This document shows positions 54,183 to 64,000 of a stretch of DNA of 64,000 nt, piece after piece. Below the pieces are notes generated by a model. The model searched no databases and was not told the origin of the DNA. It was given only the letters and a program-made list of their open reading frames with translations. The DNA lies in NCBI GenBank assembly GCA_036924085.1, contig JAVGWX010000003.1, forward strand, positions 131,747,023 through 131,811,022. The letters run 5' to 3'. The position numbers were made by a program, and so were the translations under genes. How positions within the stretch are numbered: the stretch's first letter is position 1; the number at the start of each line of letters is the position of its first letter. Source of the stretch: Ariolimax columbianus. Its lineage: Eukaryota; Mollusca; Gastropoda; Stylommatophora; Arionidae.

Positions 54183-54679
54183 TTGAATTTCTTCTAGGCG
54201 ATAATAATTAACTGTCCACTCTCTTTTCTGTGTTCTTTCGTTCTCTTCTGTCAGCATGTTTTTCATGGTTTCCAACTGTCCAAGTCTCCGACTAGACAGT
54301 GCCTAACAAACACTGTACGAAATCAAATGTGTGGGCGCATTGACTTCACGCTCGTTTGTCTCATTTTGGTTGCCCTTTTAGCGCATCCATTTTAAAAAGT
54401 TAATGGACTATAACATTTTTTAAGTTCTTCGATTGTCAATGATTGTCTTTCATACGACAGGAATGACGTTACGTAACACTTTTCGAACTAACATTTTCAT
54501 TTTCATTGACAAAGATGTTTTTGCAGCGGAGCCCTTTCACTTTTCGAGATGCTGTCTTTGTGTGTGCTGTTCACGATTTGTGTCTGATTGTTCAATAAGA
54601 TATTTTTGGTGTCTAGATATTTAAATTAATTAAAGTTAAAGTTTGACCCTTAGTATTACACTTTGTGTTTGGTAATGAA

Positions 54680-54862
54680 GTTGTTAGAGACTTCAGTATA
54701 CTAAGTCAAGATTTCTCTCATAGTAGTTACACTAATGTCGGGGAATGATTGAAATTGTTAGAGACTTCAGTATACTAAGTCAGGGTTTGTGCCATAGTAG
54801 TTGCACTTCTGTCGGGGAAGGAAGTTGTTAGAGACTTCAGCAAATTAAGTCCCAGCTTGTAT
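54680..54862. repeat. 70-74-bp tandem repeat, about 2.5 units
   Basis: GTTAGAGACTTCAGTATACT and GTCGGGGAA recur, with unit starts at about 54683, 54757 and 54827. The last unit is truncated and diverged. A SINE-core-like scrap (TACAACTGGGTCGACTGGAG) lies in reverse at 54936-54955. Confidence 0.8.
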
Positions 54863-55204
54863 GAGATTGTGTGGTCAATTCCTTTCCTCGCTACCTCTAA
54901 ATTCCCTATTCGTGTACCAAGTAGCCATTTACAACTGGGTCGACTGGAGAGTAACGGTCATGGAAGTTGAAGACGTCGTACCTTTGACGTGAACAGATAG
55001 CGCTCGACCAGACTCATTCCATTAACGTGCTAATAATGACCTATTTACATTGATCCATGCAGCTTATTCCACTCATGTGAATCTACCAAAGCAAATCAAA
55101 AGAACGAGTGAGTAATTTGTAAAAGGCGACAAAAGAGGATTATGCATGGGGCATGCAAAATAGATTGCTACAAACATCACGAAAATATTAGTACATATGG
55201 TGCT

Positions 55205-56212
55205 ATAGTGCATACATCAGAAGGTAACTGTTGTGACGGACCTATACTAATGCATACATCAGAGGATAACTGTTGTGACGTTCCTATACTAGAGCGCCTA
55301 TCAGGGGCTAACTGTTTTGGTGGTCCTATACTAGAGCAGACATGAGGGGCTAACTGTTCTGGTGGTCCTATACTAGAGCGTCCCTCAGGGGCTAACTGTT
55401 CTGGTGGTCCTATACTAGAGCGCCCATCAGGGGCTAACTGTTATGGTGGTCCTATACTAGAGCGCCCATCAGGGGCTAACTGTTCTGGTGGTCCTATACT
55501 AGAGCAGACATGAGGGAGTAACTGTTCTGGTGGTCCTATACTAGAGCAGATATGAGGGGCTAACTGTTCTGGTGGTCCTATACTAGAGCAGACATGAGGG
55601 GCTAACTGTTCTGGTGGTCCTATGCTAGAGCGCCCATCAGGGGCTAACTGTTCTGGTGGTCCTATACTAGAGCGCCCATCAGGGGCTAACTGTTCTGGTG
55701 GTCCTATACTAGAGCAGACATGAGGGACTAACTGTTCTGGTGGTCTTATACTAGCGCAGACATGAGGGGCTAACTGTTCTGGTGGTCCTATACTAGAGCA
55801 GACATGAGGGGCTAACTGTTCTAGTGGTCCTATGCTAGAGCGTCCATCAGGGGCTAACTGTTCTGGTGGTCCTATACTAGAGCGCCCATCAGGGGCTAAC
55901 TGTTCTGGTGGTCCTATACTAGAGCGCCCATCAGGGGGATAACTGTTCTGGTGGTCCTATGCTAGAGCGCCCATCAGGGGCTAACTGTTCTGGTGGTCCT
56001 ATACTAGAGCGCCCATCAGGGGCTAACTGTTCTGGTGGTCTTATACTAGAGCGCTCATCAGGGGCTAACTGTTCTGGTGGTCCTATACTAGAGCGTCCAC
56101 CAGGGGCTAACTGTTCTGGTGGTCCTATACTAGAGCACCCATCAGGGGCTAACTGTTCTGGTGGTCCTATACTAGAGCGCCTATCAGGGGCTAACTGTTC
56201 TGACTGTACTAT
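55205..56212. repeat. 42-bp tandem array, about 24 units
   Basis: Units of 42 bp contain GAGCGCCCATCAGGGGCTAA and CTGTTCTGGTGGTCCTATAC. A second variant has GAGCAGACATGAGGGGCTAA, which puts a TGA in one plus frame. Variants are clustered rather than random. One unit carries an extra base (AGGGGGATAACTG, about 55932-55944). Near 55959-56234 both strands are open: 14-residue periods LERPSGANCSGGPI on plus and PPEQLAPDGRSSIG on minus. The clean edge units at 55205-55320 are more diverged. No domain is known to match. Confidence 0.92.
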
Positions 56213-56960
56213 GCTTCGTTGGAAGGAAAACTGAGATAATAATGATAAAGATGCTAGGTTTTGAGCAGGATTGAGCAATGAATCAGATATTAGCATCATT
56301 GATTGTTCACGTCTACAGTTTGAGATTGTCCAGTAGATAGAGGGTGCTTATAGCAATATGGAGCGCGTCTACTAGTGTGTTAGTAGAACGTGATTTGTTA
56401 TAACTAAACCAAACGACCTTTGTTATTCAAATATTTATCGACCGATCAACACCAGCTCAGCGAGCTAACGGTGGATTTAACTTGGATAACAGGAATATGT
56501 GTCTCATTAAGGGTAACCATGGACGCCACAGAAACAGCTCGAGATGCACACATTTCTGTCCCAGTACACTTAACACAGTTACTACCCAGTTTGTCGGTGC
56601 CAGGCAACCATTGTGAGAACAGGAAGTAGACGCTGACCACACTTTTCAGATGTGCCTGTTGTCCATCATTTATGAGATAATGGTTATTGATATAAAAACA
56701 ATACGAATCCTTTTCGCTTGTTTTCTAAAAAAGAGTGCTTTGCTGTGTTTTTGTGCGCCACATTCAAATTAAATGTTTTATATGGGTTTAACAGTTGCTG
56801 ATATATGAAATTGGAGACAAACAGCTTGGTGTGTGAGATGTGCCAATTAACCCCAATTTGGGTTAATAATTATGTGTATTTTATTTTACTTGCGACGCAC
56901 TCCTCCCATTTGTATCCCGTTTCTGGAAAATAATAATACAGAAAATATAATATTTGTAGT
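56213..56960. other. Unassigned stretch
   Basis: No gene or known repeat is recognised between the 42-bp array and the CATA/CACA tract. Confidence 0.4.
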
Positions 56961-56969
56961 GACACTATG

Positions 56970-58075
56970 ATCAAGTCAAACACACAAACACACAAACACA
57001 CATACATACGCACAAACAGACATACATACGCACAAACACACATACATACGCACAAACACACTAACCCGCAAACACACACAAACACACATAAACACGTACA
57101 CATGTTCATAATTACACGCGCCCACACATACATAGACACATATACATGGGCACACAACCATATACACACGCGCACACATGTGTATATAAACAAATACCAC
57201 ACACAAACAAGCACACCCACATACATAAATGCATACATACATTCAAATATACATACATACACATATTTATATATACATATATCCATACATACATACATGC
57301 ACCCATACATACACATACACATACACATACATACATACATACATACATACATACATACATACATACATACATACATACATGCATACATACATGCACGCAT
57401 ACATACACACACATACATACATACATACATACATACATACATACATACATACATACACGTACACATGTACACACATAAACAGGCACACACACATGCATGC
57501 CCATATACACATATACATACATACATACATGCGCACGCACACATACACCCGCACACACATGCACATACATAAACACGCTGACACACATTCACACGTAAAC
57601 ACACGAACAGGAATAGACACACAACACGAACAGAAATATAGATACATATACATACGCCCACACACACAACACTCAGACACACAAACATGAACACACATAC
57701 AGGCACACATATACATAGACAATATACACGCGCACATACACATGTACACATGCGCACACACATATACACACTCAAACACGAATCACGCATACACAAGTAT
57801 GTACCCACACACACAACACAACCACGCACACACATAAGCATACATATATACAAATGCACACACACGCATCCACACATCACAAATACGAATCCCCACACAC
57901 ATACACACACATACACACACACACACATACACAAGCACGCATCCAAATACGCATACGCAAATACACATACATGCACACACACTCATCCACATACATACAC
58001 ACACACAGGCACAAGCACGCATACACATACACACACGCACGTACACCCATGTACACACACGCACACACACAGAAT
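56970..58075. repeat. (CATA)n/(CACA)n microsatellite domain, about 1.1 kb
   Basis: Long ACAT runs (clean at about 57324-57380 and 57413-57456) are embedded in degenerate CA-rich DNA with period-4 structure. Frames up to 370 codons on the minus strand and 201 on the plus strand are open only because stops are rare in this composition. Confidence 0.94.
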
Positions 58076-58612
58076 AAGATATGAAAACCACATAACATGA
58101 CACCGAAGAAATATTGTTACAACATTTTAGATATTTGATTCCGATAATTCATACTGATAAAATCATTGTCGTTAGCGAGAATCATCTTTCTAATGGTGTG
58201 GCGTCGCGTGTCATAGTAATCAACAATACAATGTCAGACAGTTGACAATTCTGTCACTGTTTCAGGTTGGTGTAGCTTGCTTCAATATCTCCGCTTATCA
58301 CATGGCAAAGTTTTGCTTTGCTGTTACCAGAACATGCAGATCATCTATGTTTTATCAAGAGGAATAAAATGCTTGCTAACTTGGCCAAACACTTGTTTTT
58401 TTTATCAGCGCTGAAATGTTAACGGCCAAATCTAATATCATAAACACATAGTCAATTAAACAAAGAAAGTGACTGCTGTTTTTGGTGTTTTCCCGATATA
58501 GTTCCAGGTTATATAACTTGGGCATGACTCTGAAGCAGGCTGGAGATTTGATAGATCGAGTTCTTTCAGTCGGGCTGTGATGGGAGCGACGTTTTGCAAA
58601 GAACGTGATGAT
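58076..58612. other. Unassigned stretch
   Basis: No gene or repeat was recognised. It ends in an AT microsatellite. Confidence 0.4.
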
Positions 58613-58614
58613 GA

Positions 58615-58668
<54 letters not shown>
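58613..58668. repeat. (AT)n microsatellite
   Basis: About 27 uninterrupted AT units follow GATGATGATG. Further AT runs lie at 59000-59019. The segment between, 58669-58999, holds nothing recognised. Confidence 0.93.
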
Positions 58669-59020
58669 TTATCGTTTAGTTTTCAGCAGGTCGTGTTATA
58701 TACCCTATTTGTGCTGGACCCTCTAGAATCATTCTATTTGTACTAACATTTTTATTTTCTGTTGCGGTCTGAGTAACAAAGTTTTTTTGTCTAGAATTGG
58801 TTTCTTAGCACTGGCCCAGTTCCTAAGACGTGGATGATGATTGGGCACTAATAGTCTGGCCTGTCATTCGGTGACCTGTTTTAATGTGTTGAACCTAACA
58901 GGAGCCTAGGACTCCCACAGACAAAGCTAACTGGATCTTCCAAGCAGATAAGCTGTTCCATCACCTCTAGGCAGTGCATGTGGGATACATTTTAAAAAGT
59001 TATATATATATATATATACA

Positions 59021-59215
59021 TACGAGGTATGTTCAAATGAAACTGGACCAAATTGCATCAAGTGAACATACGTACGATAGCATGATGACGTCACTTCTGG
59101 TGTAAACAGCATATACCAACCGTAAAGTTTGCAAAATTGCATTATCCTCCGACTCATAGTTTCCACAGCAGACCGTAGACAACATGGCAGGTGTGATACG
59201 GAATACGCTGAGTAG
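59021..59215 (+). mobile_element. Mariner-derived element, left end only
   Basis: After a TA, CGAGGTATGTTCAAATGAAA and CTGGACC match the left TIR of the element at 49234-49764. The match continues through CATACGTACGA, GATGACGTCACTTCTGG, CATATACCAACCG, CATTATCCTCCGACT and an ATGGCAGGTGTGATACGGAA start to about 59205. Beyond that the sequence is unrelated and no right TIR is seen. The remaining 59216-59880 contains nothing I recognise. Confidence 0.8.
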
Positions 59216-59889
59216 TGCCTTTAATCCTCCCGGCGCCCGTTCCAAGACAGCTGAGTACTTGTCTCCCCTCAAGGTGTACGCAGGGACCTCAGTCGACACA
59301 CTTACCATGAAACCATAAGGCGCCAGGGCTTCATTCCCGGATATTGGAAATTCAATGAAAAAATCAGCTTAGAGTGTCCTTTTCTTCTGCAGCACGTGGC
59401 CATTGCAGTTGTCGATCGACACAACGAGCCACTGATGACAAAGTGAACATTATTATTAGTATCAGCCTGTGTCTTGCTTGATCTCATTCAATTAGTGCTT
59501 TTTGTGCTACTGCTAACAACATGAAGGCCCCTCTTCAGCTTAGTGAAGTTTCAAATCAGAACTGATGTAAGACGAGGGTGTCCTATCATCACTTCTTTCT
59601 CTATTTGTTAAGGATTGAATTATGTAAAATAGAGCTCCAACCAATGATTGTGAATTAAATGGACAACGACGAAAGAATTAGGGGACCTGTAATTTGCCGA
59701 TGATTGGCTCTTCCACCACGTGACAGAAAACAACTGCACAATTTAAAAAAGTAGCTCGCGGCATGGTTACATAATGTATGGAAGGGGACATGTGGGTGGG
59801 ATGGGAAGATCTGGTTATTGATTGAGATAAAACGTATATCTTGATCATAAATGCAGTTGGTAACATTGATAGCATGCTGTGGTACACCA

Positions 59890-60374
59890 CATTCAGGATG
59901 GAAGGGGGGGGGGGGGCTCAGTTATCAACCTAGGAAGCAACGTGGACCCGATGGGGGATATAGAAAAGGAAATCAGGTTAAGAATAGAGAAAAGGAGAGA
60001 AGGCTTTCGTCACAGTGGAAGAAGCATGGGATTCATAGAACATGTAGGACGGCACCAAGCCACCAATTATAAAATGCATATAAAATCGGTACTGCGATAT
60101 GGAGGACAATAAAATCGTTAGCGAAGCGGGTACGTACAAAGGTTCGTAAACAGATGTCTGGACATAATACATGATTTGAAGTGGTACAATAAGGTCCCCA
60201 GCGTCGACTTGCTCGAAAGATCTAGACAGATCTTTGTGTAACGCGACAAAATGAAAACACGATAGCGCTGGACAATGCATTCTTTGCGAAAGGAACCAGA
60301 CGGCATTGCAGGACAGGCATTGTTCTGGAACCCAATGGGTAAAAAGAGTAGGGCAGACCAAAACAGACTTGGAG
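59890..60374 (+). pseudogene. LINE fragment: RT C-terminal part
   Basis: Plus-strand blocks: YQP.KQ or LGSNVDPMGDIEKEIRLRIE near 59928-59990 (the YLGS....G....EI..RI block), MHIKSVLRYGGQ near 60077-60110 (V.SVLLYG.E), RFVNRCLDIIHDLKW near 60140-60184, and LRKEPDGIAGQALFWNPMG near 60287-60342. An 11-G run at 59908-59918 probably marks a slipped position. The element ends at 60374 in (AAT)n next to the tail of a LINE in the opposite orientation. Confidence 0.75.
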
Positions 60375-60376
60375 AA

Positions 60377-61800
60377 TAGATAATAATAATGTTCGCTTAG
60401 GCGTCTGAGGCCCGTTGCGTCGGTCGGCCACATGTATGGCACACAGCTGTGACGTGGTTCCAGGCCTCGTCCAGAGCGGAGGAAGAGGTTGCTACTTGCT
60501 GGAGCCATACTGTTCGAGGACAGCCTCTTCTGTGCCTCCAGCCGGTCGGGGGACGACTTTTAGGGCTGTGGACAGGGGTTTCCTGGTCCAGCCGTACAAC
60601 ATGACAACAAAGAAACTCGGCGCCGGTCCAGTGTTTCCTGGTCCAGTCGTACAACATGACCGAACAAAGAAACTCGGCACCGGTCAAGTGTTTCCTGGTC
60701 AAGTCGTACAACATGACCAAACAAAGAAACTCGGCACCGGTCAAGTGTTTCTGAGATTGAGTGGAGGCCTGTTTTAGCAGAGACCTCCACGTTGCGGATG
60801 TAGTAATGCCATCGGATGCCCAGGATTCGTCTCTGGTTGCGCATGTGAAAGGCTTCCAGTCTCGACATGTCATGTTTCAGCAATGTAGAGGTTTCAAAGC
60901 AGGACTGGGACCAGGCAGGACTTGGACCAACCAGGACTGGTAAATGCGGATGTTTGTCCCAAGGGAGATCTTGTCACTTCTTCACACACGTCGGAGATCG
61001 TGTATAAAGGACTCAGCTAGTCCGATCCGCAATCGACATATCGGGACCGCTGCGCCCATTGGATAACATCATGCTACCGAGATGAATTCGTTGGTGACCT
61101 CCGCAGTGTGACCTTGAGTTTCAATACCCTGGGGTACCGTGTCGGAAATGAGATTCTAAACTTTTAACTTGGCCCAGAATATAGACAGTCCTATGGAAGG
61201 CGTTTAACTGTCTAACATTTTAAGAGAACGCTGCAGCGCAGATCTGTCAGTGCCGAATAGGACAATGTCGTCTGTGTAAACGAAATCAGTGAAGACTGAC
61301 TGATCAATAGCTATACCCTCCTGATCGGCGCTGAGACGCCCAATAAGCCAGTCGACTGGTCGGCAGAATAGGTCAGGGTCAAGAATACATCCCTCACACT
61401 CGAAGTCGTGGGGAATCTGTCAGAGAGTGTCATCCAATCGAATTCTAACGCTGGTGTCCTTGTGAAGCTCCTCTATCAGGCTCAACAGGGGAGCCGGGAT
61501 GTCTATTCCAGACAGGGCTTTCCATAAAGCCGACCGATTAATCGAGTCGAAGGCGGACTTCATGCAGCGTACAAGGGGCGATTGAACGCCCAGTGCAATT
61601 CGGCGATGAGGCGCAGAGTAAGGATAGCGTCGGTTGTAGGACGGTCCTTGGTGAAGCCAGACTGTTCTGGGCGACGTTTTGAGAATAGAACTGGCTTCAA
61701 ATATGATGATTCATGTGTGTCTTGGCCTATGTTGGTAAAGTGGGCAAGAGACATGCATACTTGGATGTTGTTGATTGTGGATCTATGCTGAACTATTTAT
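60377..61800 (-). pseudogene. LINE: RT palm to 3' end, with in-phase motif duplication
   Basis: On the minus strand: PEQSGFTKDRPTTDAILTLR near 61673-61610; SAFDSINRSALWKALSGI near 61560-61510 (catalytic D in KSAFDS); EGCILDPDLFCRPVDWLIG near 61400-61345; TDFVYTDDIVLFGTD near 61295-61252 (YTDD for YADD). Then come IRIYQSWLVQVLPGP near 60955-60910, WKPFTCATRDESWASD near 60860-60815, and a VSLFGHVVRLDQET block repeated three times (60584-60770). The basic Trp-containing C-terminal end follows (near 60560-60400). The 3' end has an (ATT)n tail at 60377-60393. Frameshifts occur, but long stretches are open. Confidence 0.85.
60584..60770 (-). repeat. 57-bp in-phase minisatellite inside the LINE GH..R motif
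   Basis: Three head-to-tail units of 57, 57 and about 55 bp, each containing GTCGTACAACATGACC, AAAGAAACTCGGCACCGGTC and GTGTTTC, encode ETLDRCRVSLFGHVVRLDQ on the minus strand. This is the conserved C-terminal block of the RT that is normally present once. The two outer-frame units are in phase; the third (60584-60640) is 2 bp shorter and shifts the frame. Confidence 0.9.
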
Positions 61801-61811
61801 ATATCATCGTC

Positions 61812-62575
61812 ATCATCATATTGCATGTCCTTTGCAGAGCGTCGTCCTCACAACAGCCGATCTGCAAGACTCCCGACCTTTAGCCAGAACTCCCGCATCT
61901 GTTGCTGTCATCTTGATGATAGACAAGATATTGTTCACTAACCAATTTTCCTAGATATCACATTCTTTTTCTTTAACTTAACTTAACTTAACGTAACGCC
62001 TTAACCTGCAAAGTCTGTATACAACCAGTTACATTTACATCACCTTGCTCTAAAAGCGATGCGCATCCAATTTATTCTTAAATGCATTAACTGTCCCTGT
62101 CTCCGCTACCTCCCCTGACAATGCATTCCAAGCAGCCACCACTCTCTGACTAAAAAAATGTTTCTTAATATCTAATCTAGACCTCTCTTTAGTCAGCTTG
62201 TAGCTATGCCCTCTAGTTATTGTGGGTGGCTGTATTTTAAAAAAAAACTTGTTATAGTCTAACTTGTTTTAGGACATCTACATTTCTCATTTTCACTATC
62301 CATGGCATTTTGAGCATCTTTCTGTACCATTTTAGTTCCAAAGATTTGATCCTTTTGTGTTTGTGTTATGGTCCACGCTTCACATCCGTACGTTGCCACC
62401 GAGAAGATCCAAGTTTACAGGATGTGTATGTTCGCCATTTAAATAGAGTTCTGTCAAAAGGTTCTTTTATTCAACCTCTGCATTGCCATAGCCATTCTCC
62501 TTGTGACGTCCTTCAGGCAATATCGATTGTTGTTTGTAATTAAAGCCGAGTTACTAAAAACTTGTGACTTTCTTA
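61812..62575 (-). pseudogene. LINE fragment (sibling of 44985-45545), split by CR1
   Basis: The upstream piece (62575-62266, minus) reads DVTRRMAMAMQRLNKRTF, KSLELKWYRKMLKMPW and MRNVDVLKQ. The downstream piece (61971-61812) reads ENWLVNN and SAVVRTTLCKGHAI. In the sibling at 44985-45545 the equivalent words NAEILQ, ENWLVNN-like QNWLVNN and SAVIRATFCKGYAT are continuous. A CR1/L2-like 3' end at 61972-62264 is therefore nested here. The 3' tail is ATGATGATGACG-like at 61805-61822. Confidence 0.78.
61972..62264 (-). mobile_element. CR1/L2-like LINE 3' end with TTAAG tail, nested
   Basis: On this strand the tail (AACTTAACTTAACTTAACG, 61977-61995) is followed by TCTGTATACAACCAGTTACA, CATCCAATTTATTCTTAAAT, CAATGCATTCCAAGCAGCCA and ATTGTGGGTGGC. 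It aligns with 22262-22560 and, reversed, with 31375-31690. Its 5' end is at TCTAAC (62259-62264). No long TSD is evident, as is common for this clade. Confidence 0.88.
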
Positions 62576-62609
62576 ATATATGTTTACAATACATATATAT
62601 ATATTGTTG

Positions 62610-62935
62610 TTGTTGTTGTTTAATGCCCACAAAAAGTAAGTTTATTCTTTTGTGAGCCCGGAAAAAGACGTTAAGCTTCTTTATCCGGGCGCACAAAAGA
62701 ATAAACGGTCCTTCAGGAGGTTGTGCTATGCTTAGCTTCATCTGCGTGTCGCTCACTACTACCGGAATCACATCGATCCCCATCTCGTCAACCAGGCTGC
62801 CAAAAAAAAAAGCTTTTTTCCAGGGAACGCAGCATAGAAGAGAGATTGTTGTCTTGGACAGTATATTGTGCCTGATTCTGACGCGACGTCATTGTCAGTA
62901 TGTTGTATCTGACTTGACTAGCGTCTCATTTCCCC
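62610..62935 (+). mobile_element. SINE family D copy with a 22-bp stem hairpin
   Basis: The sequence matches 11685-11960 from TGCCCACAAAAAGTAAG. It adds an inverted repeat (GTTTATTCTTTTGTG.GCCCGG and its complement, 62639-62661 and 62684-62706) where the 11681 copy has only the left half. It then continues with GCGTGTCGCTCACTACTACC, GGAATCACATCGATCCC, GAACGCAGCATAGAAGAG and CAGTATATTGTGCCTGATTC. The 37-bp segment is present twice (62857-62930), intermediate between the other two copies. A (TTG)n-like start lies at 62604-62619. Confidence 0.8.
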
Positions 62936-62950
62936 ATATATATATATATA

Positions 62951-63033
<83 letters not shown>

Positions 63034-63040
63034 ATATATA
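62936..63040. repeat. (AT)n microsatellite, about 100 bp
   Basis: An AT run with a GC interruption at 62951-62954 and a GTGTGTGTG end at 63022-63032. The following 63041-63466 has no recognisable gene or repeat. Confidence 0.93.
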
Positions 63041-63470
63041 TCTAAAGATCATCATTATTTGTTCGTCTGGTTCCCTTGGAACATAGAGCCAGAACTAATT
63101 CTGCTATCCATCTGTACCTAGTATGTACCGTCTTCTTGAGTTCCTATCACGAGAGTCCTATTGCACCTCACTTCCTCATCGACAGCTTATCAACAAGTAT
63201 TTCTTATCATTCCCGTTCTTCTTTTTTACCTTTGGCTCCAAATCGGTGAATGTATGGCTTTACTGCGTTGCTTCTTCTGAAAACGTGTTATATCCATCTC
63301 CACTTTTTTTCATCAGTCTCCTGTTGTACTAGTGGTAGCCGTGTTCTTTCCCACAGATCTGTGTTTCCCCTTATCTCTGGCCATCTAAATTGAGGTATGC
63401 GACGGACAAACTTGTTAAACTAAGGTCTGCAATCTGAATGTGATACCTTTAGTTACATGTTGTTGTTGTT

Positions 63471-64000
63471 GCTTAAATGTTTGCCTCACTAGTTTCTACT
63501 GGCGGAGGCGCGCCTTTTTCCACCCCAGACCGTAGTCCATTGGGCGATATAAGGACGCATAAACCAGTGCTTGGATGCATGTGTGCATCTGTATGTACCT
63601 ATGCTAGGTTTGTGCGCCCTCAGAAGCTAGCCCAACCAAAGTGCAATGGAAGGGCTTTACCACGAGGGCGCGTGTGAAAGTTGTGCTAGGGTGTGACTGT
63701 AGGATAGAGTCAAATGAAACAGAGTGAGGTAAGAGAAGAGAGAGAAGGGGAGAATGGCCCCCAGGGTGAGCCAGTCCCCTTTAGTTACTTTTTTTATGTT
63801 TTGCTTAGATGTTTGCCTCACTAGTTTCTACTGGCGGAGGCGCGCCATTTTCCACCCCAGACCGTAGTCCATTGGGCGATATCAGGACGCATAAACCAGT
63901 GCTTGGATGCATGTGTGCGTCTGTATGTACCTACGTTAGGTTTGTGCGCCCTCAGAAGCTAGCCCAACCAAAGTGCAATGGAAGGGCTTTACCACGAGGG
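63471..64000. repeat. Direct repeat, 332-bp period, cut by the window end
   Basis: ATGTTTGCCTCACTAGTTTC, TACTGGCGGAGGCGCGCC, CACCCCAGACCGTAGTCCAT and GGGCTTTACCACGAGGG start at 63477 and again at 63809, an offset of 332 bp kept to the last base of the window. The conserved block is about 195 bp. The next roughly 135 bp (63671-63805) is seen once. GGTTTGTGCGCCCTCAGAAG resembles the TTTGTGCGCCC word of SINE family D. It may be the start of a larger tandem array beyond the window. Confidence 0.88.

Noticed and set aside
56870..58103. 370-codon minus-strand frame and 201-codon plus-strand frame
   Set aside because: They lie within the CATA/CACA microsatellite; composition alone accounts for the lack of stops.

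Overview
This is a eukaryotic, intron-era, transposon-saturated window with no bacterial features. I find no host gene that I can support: no convincing exon-intron model, tRNA, rRNA or conserved cellular protein. Nearly everything that can be read is a decayed non-LTR retrotransposon (LINE), a tRNA-derived SINE, a Tc1/mariner remnant, or a tandem repeat. The mix (Jockey-like LINEs with RNase H and a Cys/His tail, several endonuclease-RT lineages, a CR1/L2-like LINE with a TTAAG tail, tRNA-derived SINEs, mariner) fits a marine invertebrate, most likely a mollusc or another lophotrochozoan. That assignment rests on remembered similarity of the RT/RNase H sequences and is an inference.

Layout. 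1-2.2 kb: a decayed LINE on the minus strand, split by a SINE. 2.28-3.97 kb: a 29-bp satellite that grew out of a copy of the same SINE. 4-6 kb: microsatellites, a 43-bp array and an inverted pair of one dispersed repeat, one arm carrying a 45-bp palindromic insertion. 6-10.1 kb: three LINE fragments head-to-tail on the minus strand, one with a SINE inserted. 10.2-12.2 kb: a second SINE family with a 37-bp VNTR. 12.6-13.5 kb: another RT fragment. 14.3-15.2 kb: pyrimidine-rich low complexity. 16.4-20.8 kb: a LINE whose RT is interrupted by a Jockey-like LINE with a 10-bp target-site duplication (TSD). 20.9-21.8 kb: a 23-bp array split by a LINE fragment. 22.3-23 kb: a CR1/L2-like element. 24-28.5 kb: a second host LINE with two Jockey-like insertions, then another RT. 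29 kb: a transposase remnant. 29.3-31.3 kb: unassigned AT-rich DNA. 31.4-34.2 kb: two CR1 tails around a LINE split by a 1.25-kb unclassified insertion. 35.5-36 kb: 63-bp repeats. 38.48-44.98 kb: a 6.5-kb satellite of 52-bp monomers with higher-order structure. 45-48.8 kb: a LINE fragment and the best-preserved Jockey-like copy (584 codons, 11-bp TSD). 49.2-51.5 kb: a mariner-derived element, TG-rich DNA and a SINE. 51.5-54.1 kb: unassigned. 55.2-56.2 kb: 42-bp repeats. 57-58.1 kb: CATA/CACA microsatellite. 59-62.6 kb: a mariner end, three LINE fragments and a CR1 insertion. 62.6-64 kb: a SINE and a truncated direct repeat.

Theme. Two things stand out. First, insertion order can be read directly: removing an insert and one TSD restores the reading phase of the interrupted RT in at least four places. 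Second, tandem arrays here repeatedly start inside interspersed repeats: a 29-bp satellite inside a SINE, a 37-bp VNTR (1, 2 and about 8 units in three SINE copies), and in-phase 39-bp and 57-bp minisatellites inside conserved LINE RT motifs. The ordinary units of several arrays are multiples of three (39, 42, 48, 57, 63), so long open frames, sometimes on both strands, arise without being genes.
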